A stretch of 43,950 nt of DNA from a virus. The notes under the pieces are model-generated. The model was not told the origin of the DNA. It did not search any database and saw only the letters and a list, made by a program, of their open reading frames with translations. The position numbers and the translations under genes are program-made. Positions 39,667 to 43,950 of this stretch are shown here, in pieces. Each line of letters starts with the position of its first letter. Position 1 is the stretch's first letter. The DNA lies in IMG/VR virus record IMGVR_UViG_3300027759_000153, positions 1 to 43,950 of that record, one strand, 5' to 3'.

Positions 39667-40303
39667 TGTGCCAGAACCCAGCGTTGCAGGAGCTCCGTCG
39701 TACCTCCACATAGACGGGCAAGACATCAAAGTTGTTGCCAAGATGAACTTGCCGCGTGTTGTGGTGTTTGATAACTTCCTGTCTTATGAGGAGTGCGAGG
39801 GGCTGATCAGCGGCATTGAGCACAAGATTTTGCAGTCTACGGTTGTAGACGACAGGACGGGCACGTCTATCCAGCACGAGGCCCGCACCAGCTCTGGCTC
39901 TTACTACACACGCGGGCAGACCGAGCTTGTGGACCGCATCGAGAAGCGGATAGCCCGGCTCCTCAACTGGCCGATAGAGTACGGCGAGGGGATGCAGGTC
40001 CTCAAGTACGAGGTGGGTCAGCAGTACAAACCCCACAACGACTACTTCACAACCCACTCTGGCGTGCACCTGGATGGCGGGCAAAGAGTTGGGACGTTCC
40101 TCATGTATCTCAACACGCCCAAGAAAGGCGGGGGTACAAGCTTCCCTAACTCGGGGCTTGAGGTAGCGGCGCAGGCTGGTAGCGCGTTGTTTTTTAGCTA
40201 CAAAGACGCAGATGATTCGTCGATGACCTTGCACGCTGGTACGCCGGTGTTAGCAGGGGAAAAATGGGTGGCCACAAAGTGGCTGCGCAGAAGCAAGTTT
40301 TGA
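39659..40303 (+). CDS. Prolyl-4-hydroxylase-like 2OG-Fe(II) oxygenase
   Basis: A 214-residue protein with the full active site of the P4Hc family. The iron ligands are H126-x-D128 (KPHNDYF) and H192 (MTLHAGTPV), and K202 (GEKWVATKW) should bind 2-oxoglutarate. FDNFLSYEECEGLI at about 37-50 is the usual N-terminal element. It uses Fe(II), O2 and 2-oxoglutarate to hydroxylate a substrate, commonly proline in repeat proteins. It is embedded in the head operon between portal and co-chaperonin, so it is expressed late. The Pro-rich repeat protein at 1-774 is a natural candidate substrate. This is inference. Confidence 0.85.
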   Translation: MISVPEPSVAGAPSYLHIDGQDIKVVAKMNLPRVVVFDNFLSYEECEGLISGIEHKILQSTVVDDRTGTSIQHEARTSSGSYYTRGQTELVDRIEKRIARLLNWPIEYGEGMQVLKYEVGQQYKPHNDYFTTHSGVHLDGGQRVGTFLMYLNTPKKGGGTSFPNSGLEVAAQAGSALFFSYKDADDSSMTLHAGTPVLAGEKWVATKWLRRSKF

Positions 40304-40323
40304 TGCAGTTGTGTCAAAAACGT

Positions 40324-40346
40324 AGTGGGTTAGGGGTTACCCCACT
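40324..40346 (+). other. Hairpin before the co-chaperonin gene
   Basis: AGTGGG (40324-40329) pairs with CCCACT (40341-40346). A further GGGTTAC/GTAACCC pair can form with bases near 40334-40340 and 40357-40363. There is no U-tract. This is the only long junction (73 bases) between terminase and capsid genes, so the RNA structure may separate or protect the downstream message. Confidence 0.45.
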
Positions 40347-40376
40347 GCGGTCTAACGTAACCCTTGAGAGAGAAAT

Positions 40377-40781
40377 ATGAGCGAAATCTTAGTAAGCCAA
40401 GACGGTGCCACAGCCACTGTACTTCCCGCGACGGCTGAAGAGAAAGCAAAGCAGGTTCCTGATCCTGCTACTTTTCATGTTCTTTGCATGCTTCCCAAAG
40501 CAGAAGAAGAATTTAGTGAGTCTGGGATTCTTAAATCCGCTACCGCCATGTATCACGAGGAGCTCCTTTCCCCCGTGTTATTCGTAGCGAAGATAGGCCC
40601 AGACGCATTTAAAGATGAGAAGCGTTTTCCTTCCGGACCTTCATGTCAAGTCGGCGATTTCATTATCACCCGCCCCAATACTGGCACCCGTATGAAAATA
40701 CACGGTACAGAGTGGCGTTTGATCAATGACGACTCGATTGAAGCCGTTGTGCAAGACCCCCGCGGTATTCAACGTCCATAA
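40377..40781 (+). CDS. GroES-like co-chaperonin
   Basis: A 134-residue protein. The segments VLCMLPKAEEEF, FVAKIGPDAFKDEKRFPSGP and CQVGDFIITRP, ending INDDSIEAVV, follow the Cpn10 fold and order (start strand, mobile loop with an SGI turn at about 47-49, VGP-A, VGD, DDI). The SGIL turn fits the GroEL-binding mobile loop. It lies directly before the scaffold and capsid genes, as for T4 gp31, which replaces GroES for capsid folding. The mobile loop is the part to compare with the host GroES. No GroEL is seen. Confidence 0.78.
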   Translation: MSEILVSQDGATATVLPATAEEKAKQVPDPATFHVLCMLPKAEEEFSESGILKSATAMYHEELLSPVLFVAKIGPDAFKDEKRFPSGPSCQVGDFIITRPNTGTRMKIHGTEWRLINDDSIEAVVQDPRGIQRP

Positions 40782-40790
40782 GGAGAAATC

Positions 40791-41756
40791 ATGGCCACAT
40801 TTGAAAAAACTGAGTTTGTCTTCCCTGACGAAAAGGAAGAAGCTGAAAAGAATGCAAATCAGCTTTTAAAAGACGACGATATTGAGATCGAAATCGTCGA
40901 TAACACGCCCCCATCGGACCGCAATCGCGCTCCCTTGGATACTCCCCCCGAGGAGGTTACAGACGAAGAACTTGATAGATACACTGATGTCAAGCTCAAA
41001 GAACGTCTAGCCAAGCTGGGTAAGGGATACCACGACGAACGCCGCGCTAAAGAAGCCGCTCACCGAGAGAAGGAAGAGGCTATCCGCATGGCGCAGGCGG
41101 TTGTTGAGGAGAACAAGAAGCTAAAAGGTTCGCTAAATACGAACCAAGAAGCTCTCTTGGAACAAGCTAAAAGAGTTGTAGCCAATGACCTTGAAAAGGC
41201 TAAGACCAGGTACAAGGCGGCGTATGAGTCAGGGGACTCCGAAGCCATGGTCGATGCGCAGGAAGAGCTAACCGTAGCCCGGATGAAAGTCGAGCGCGTA
41301 AATAGTTTTAAGCCTGCCCCTTTACAAGAGGAAAAAAATGAGGTACAAAACACACAATTCACGCAAGCACCCCCTGTGGACCGCAAAGCCGAGGCTTGGA
41401 AAGATTCCAATCCATGGTTTGGCAAAGATAGGGAAATGACCGGTTATGCGTTTGCGTTGCATGAAAAACTGGTCGTAGAGGATGGCATTGATCCTAATTC
41501 GGATGAGTATTACCGAAAACTCAACGGACGGATTCGCCAAGTGTTTCCAGAGAAGTTTAACTCTGGAGACTACGCTGATGCACAAACATCTCAGCGCTCG
41601 GGTAAATCAAACGTAGTTGCACCTGCGACGAGAAGTACTGCACCACGAAAAATCGTACTTTCACCGGATCAAGTGCGCATGGCAAATAGGCTTGGGGTCC
41701 CATTAAAACTCTATGCCGAGAAAGTTGCTGAACAAATGAGGAATAAAAATGGCTGA
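40791..41756 (+). CDS. Scaffolding protein (probable)
   Basis: A 321-residue, strongly charged protein, acidic at the N-terminus (FPDEKEEAEKN, EIEIVDNTPP), then a long coiled coil (about 60-170). The end is basic (TAPRKIVLSPDQVRMANRL), as in scaffolds that bind coat protein through a C-terminal helix. It is encoded three genes upstream of the major capsid protein. An AAGGAG site precedes the start. No protease motif is visible. Confidence 0.7.
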   Translation: MATFEKTEFVFPDEKEEAEKNANQLLKDDDIEIEIVDNTPPSDRNRAPLDTPPEEVTDEELDRYTDVKLKERLAKLGKGYHDERRAKEAAHREKEEAIRMAQAVVEENKKLKGSLNTNQEALLEQAKRVVANDLEKAKTRYKAAYESGDSEAMVDAQEELTVARMKVERVNSFKPAPLQEEKNEVQNTQFTQAPPVDRKAEAWKDSNPWFGKDREMTGYAFALHEKLVVEDGIDPNSDEYYRKLNGRIRQVFPEKFNSGDYADAQTSQRSGKSNVVAPATRSTAPRKIVLSPDQVRMANRLGVPLKLYAEKVAEQMRNKNG

Positions 41757-42216
41757 ACAAAATCGAATGAACCGCGCTTTAGAGACTCGTGAAAAGGAAG
41801 TTAGACCTGCTGCAAAGTGGGCTCCTGCCGAATTACTCCCGCATGTCGATGAAGAACCCGGTTATGCAATGAGATGGATTCGCACCAGTATGGGTGGTGT
41901 AGGTGACGCCAAAAATATTTCCGCAAAACTCCGCGAAGGATGGGAGCCCGTAAAGGCTTCACAACACCCTGAAGCGCATACTTACGTCGATCCTAATTCT
42001 CGATTTAAAGATGCGATTGAAGTTGGTGGACTTATTCTTTGCAAAACACCGGCTGAGTTTATTGACCAACGCGCTGCTTACTTCCGCAATATGGCGGAAT
42101 CTCAGATGCAATCAGTAGACAACAGCTTCATGCGCGAAAACGACGCTCGTATGCCCCTGTTTAGCGATAAACGCACGACAGTGACTAAAGGTGCCGGTTT
42201 CGGTTCTGGTTCTTAA
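41749..42216 (+). CDS. Conserved head-region protein
   Basis: A 155-residue protein that overlaps the scaffold gene by eight bases. It is rich in Arg, Asp, Glu with an aromatic stretch (YAMRWIRTSMGG, then WEPV). I recall this pattern from proteins next to the capsid gene in other phages (labelled hypothetical), so it is probably a minor head or assembly protein. It has no signal peptide or membrane helix. Confidence 0.6.
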   Translation: MAEQNRMNRALETREKEVRPAAKWAPAELLPHVDEEPGYAMRWIRTSMGGVGDAKNISAKLREGWEPVKASQHPEAHTYVDPNSRFKDAIEVGGLILCKTPAEFIDQRAAYFRNMAESQMQSVDNSFMRENDARMPLFSDKRTTVTKGAGFGSGS

Positions 42217-42233
42217 TTATTTTGGAGTCTTAA

Positions 42234-42836
42234 ATGGCATCTACCGCAACCCCCTACGGCCTTCGAGCCGTAAATGAACTGGGAGGTCTACCTTATGCCG
42301 GTAGCACTCGCACGTTCTTAATCAACCCCGCTGGCTACAGTTCCAATATTTTCAATGGAAGTATTGTTGCTGTCGTATCTTCGGGATATCTTGAAATGGT
42401 CACTACCAACGGCGATAACAGTACACCGTTTCCCGCTGGTACTATTGGCGTGTTTGTTGGCTGCTCCTTTGTGAATGCACAGGGTCAGTTAATGTTCTCC
42501 CAGTATTATCCTTCTGGCACAACTGGCGTGGTTCAAGCTTTTGTCATTGACGATGATCGTACTGTGTTCCAAGTTCAAGCCGCTGGCTCATTGGCTCAAA
42601 CTGCTTTGGGGCAGAATGCTATTTTGAACGCCGTTCAAAGCACTAGCACTGGTTCTACCCAAAACGGTAATTCCAATACAGCCATTTCAACTTCTACTGC
42701 TACTACGGCAACGTATGGTTTGAAGATTGTTGGTTTTGTTCAAGGCCCATTCTCTACTGTTGGCGATGCCTACACAGATGTTCTGGTGAAGTTTAACATT
42801 GGCAGTCATGCCTATAACACCGGCACCGGTATCTAA
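42234..42836 (+). CDS. Head decoration-like protein
   Basis: A 200-residue, Ser/Thr/Gly-rich, beta-structured protein. It begins ASTATPYGLRAVNELGG and holds a low-complexity Ser-Thr tract at about 145-160. Its place just before the major capsid gene and the beta-rich makeup fit a decoration or cement protein on the head exterior. A GGAG site precedes the start. Confidence 0.6.
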   Translation: MASTATPYGLRAVNELGGLPYAGSTRTFLINPAGYSSNIFNGSIVAVVSSGYLEMVTTNGDNSTPFPAGTIGVFVGCSFVNAQGQLMFSQYYPSGTTGVVQAFVIDDDRTVFQVQAAGSLAQTALGQNAILNAVQSTSTGSTQNGNSNTAISTSTATTATYGLKIVGFVQGPFSTVGDAYTDVLVKFNIGSHAYNTGTGI

Positions 42837-42847
42837 GGAGCTAAATC

Positions 42848-43756
42848 ATGGCTATTTCACGCGCACAACTACTTAAAGAGTTGCTCCCCGGTCTGAACGC
42901 ATTGTTTGGTCTTGAGTATGCAAAGTATGGTGAGGAACATAAAGAGATTTATGAAACCGAAACCTCTGAGCGTTCTTTTGAAGAAGAGACAAAACTGTCA
43001 GGTTTCTCTGCTGCACCAGTCAAAAACGAGGGTTCTGCCATCGCTTATGACAATGCACAGGAAGCATGGACTGCACGTTATACACACGAAACAATCGCGA
43101 TGGGTTTCTCCATCACTGAAGAAGCCGTGGAAGATAACTTGTACGACAGCTTGTCTTCACGCTATACCAAGGCTTTGGCCCGCGGTATGGCTTACACCAA
43201 GCAAGTTAAAGCTGCTTATGTGTTGAACAACGCCTTCACAGGTGGCCCAACATATGGCGACGGCGTGGTGCTTTGCTCCACTGCTCACCCGCTGGTATCA
43301 GGTGGTACCAACAGCAACACTCCTTCCACTGCTGCTGACTTGAATGAAACATCGTTGGAAAACGCTGTTATTCAGATCGCTGCTTGGACAGACGAGCGTG
43401 GCTTGTTGATCGCTGCTAAGCCTAAAAAGCTTATCATTCCACCATCACTGCAATTCGTTGCTACACGTTTGTTAGAAACCGAACTCCGCGTCGGTACTGC
43501 TGACAACGATATCAATGCGTTGAAGAACAATGGTTCGATCTCTGAAGGTTACACCGTTAACCACTATTTGACCGACACCAATGCGTGGTTCTTGACTACA
43601 GACGTACCTAACGGCCTAAAGCACTTTGTTCGTTCACCCTTATCTAACAGCATGGACGGCGACTTTGACACAGGTAACGTTCGCTATAAAGCTCGTGAGC
43701 GTTATAGCTTCGGCGTGTCTGACCCCTTGGGTATCTTCGGTTCGCCCGGAGCTTAA
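42848..43756 (+). CDS. Major capsid protein (Mu gpT-like)
   Basis: A 302-residue coat protein. Features of the Mu gpT family are a Glu-rich N-terminal arm (YETETSERSFEEET), WTARYTHETIAMGFSITEEA, then LNNAF, LCSTAHPL and a late segment YKARERYSFGVSDPLGIFG. The fold would be HK97-like. It is the most abundant late product; an AAGGAG site and a terminator directly after (43777-43805) fit high expression. No N-terminal propeptide is evident. Confidence 0.85.
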   Translation: MAISRAQLLKELLPGLNALFGLEYAKYGEEHKEIYETETSERSFEEETKLSGFSAAPVKNEGSAIAYDNAQEAWTARYTHETIAMGFSITEEAVEDNLYDSLSSRYTKALARGMAYTKQVKAAYVLNNAFTGGPTYGDGVVLCSTAHPLVSGGTNSNTPSTAADLNETSLENAVIQIAAWTDERGLLIAAKPKKLIIPPSLQFVATRLLETELRVGTADNDINALKNNGSISEGYTVNHYLTDTNAWFLTTDVPNGLKHFVRSPLSNSMDGDFDTGNVRYKARERYSFGVSDPLGIFGSPGA

Positions 43757-43774
43757 TATTTCCTAAGAAATATT
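43755..43774 (+). other. AT-rich hairpin after the capsid gene
   Basis: AATATTTC and GAAATATT arms (eight bases) with a four-base loop, starting inside the capsid stop codon region and placed just before the terminator. It may protect the 3' end of the capsid message. Confidence 0.6.
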
Positions 43775-43776
43775 TG

Positions 43777-43805
43777 AAGGGGGGCCTTGTGCCCCCTTTT
43801 CTTTT
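43777..43805 (+). terminator. Intrinsic terminator after major capsid gene
   Basis: AAGGGGG (43777-43783) pairs with CCCCCTT (43792-43798) across an eight-base loop, followed by TTTTCTTTT-type U-tract. It closes the head operon transcript on the plus strand. Confidence 0.88.
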
Positions 43806-43904
43806 GTTGTATATTGACTTTAATCCGGGCTTATCCGGTGTTCTGACAGTCCCGGCTGACGACATGCAGACAGAACACCCCAACTTGCATGTAAGGAATA
43901 CATC

Positions 43905-43950
43905 ATGGCACGCACTACGTTTCAAGGCCCAGTTCGTTCATTGGGCGGCA
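43905..43950 (+). CDS. Start of next structural gene, 3' partial
   Basis: ATG at 43905 with an AAGGAA site; 15 codons are visible (MARTTFQGPVRSLGG) before the window ends. This start resembles that of small virion proteins which follow the capsid gene in other phages. The 100-base gap from the terminator may hold a promoter, but I see no convincing hexamer pair. Confidence 0.6.
   Translation, partial: MARTTFQGPVRSLGG

Overview
The window is a contiguous piece of a tailed double-stranded DNA bacteriophage genome, most likely a podovirus-like phage of an aquatic Gram-negative host (host is inferred from gene style, not shown). It is almost fully coding, with short or overlapping gene junctions, no tRNA that I could find, no integrase, no phage RNA polymerase and no recognisable endolysin. 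Both ends of the window cut genes, so the genome continues beyond it.

Layout. (1) 1-12455, plus strand: late virion genes, starting inside a proline-rich repeat protein and ending with a giant 2573-residue polyprotein-like virion protein carrying an HExxH motif. (2) 12541-24704, minus strand: replication and nucleotide block: primase-helicase, HTH protein, a four-cysteine protein (possible ssDNA-binding role), SNF2-type helicase, HNH nuclease, glycosyltransferase/methyltransferase pair, HTH-DUF3310 protein, Cas4-like nuclease, family A DNA polymerase and VRR-NUC nuclease. (3) 24844-31921, minus strand: a MoxR-type AAA+ ATPase, a VWA/metallopeptidase protein and several large proteins of unknown function with many small coupled genes. 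(4) 32100-34339, minus strand: HNH-like protein, small membrane protein and a helical protein around a 0.5 kb non-coding region. (5) 34816-43950, plus strand: terminase subunits, portal, a prolyl-4-hydroxylase-like oxygenase, GroES-like co-chaperonin, scaffold, head proteins and a Mu gpT-like major capsid protein.

Transcription can be partly read from the sequence. Minus-strand promoters with near-consensus sigma70 elements lie at 32887-32915, 32040-32068, 24711-24738 and 17210-17237. Minus-strand terminators lie at 33424-33459, 24810-24836, 15597-15662 (possible attenuator) and 12454-12484. The absence of a phage RNA polymerase in the window agrees with use of the host enzyme for these genes.

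The most unusual signals are: a family of nine 28-29 bp dyads, GGA(N4)TCGACA(N3)TGTCGA(N4)TCC, confined to 24.8-34.4 kb and mostly placed in gene junctions shortly before start codons; the MoxR-VWA-metallopeptidase operon in which most of these dyads sit; a prolyl-4-hydroxylase-like enzyme in the head module together with a virion-region protein made of Pro-Ala-Pro-Ala-Pro-Asp-Lys-Ala type repeats, a plausible enzyme-substrate pair; two promoters that share most of their spacer sequence as well as their hexamers; and a family A polymerase with leucine at the position equivalent to E. coli Phe762. All function calls rest on motif reading from memory of protein families; no search was run.
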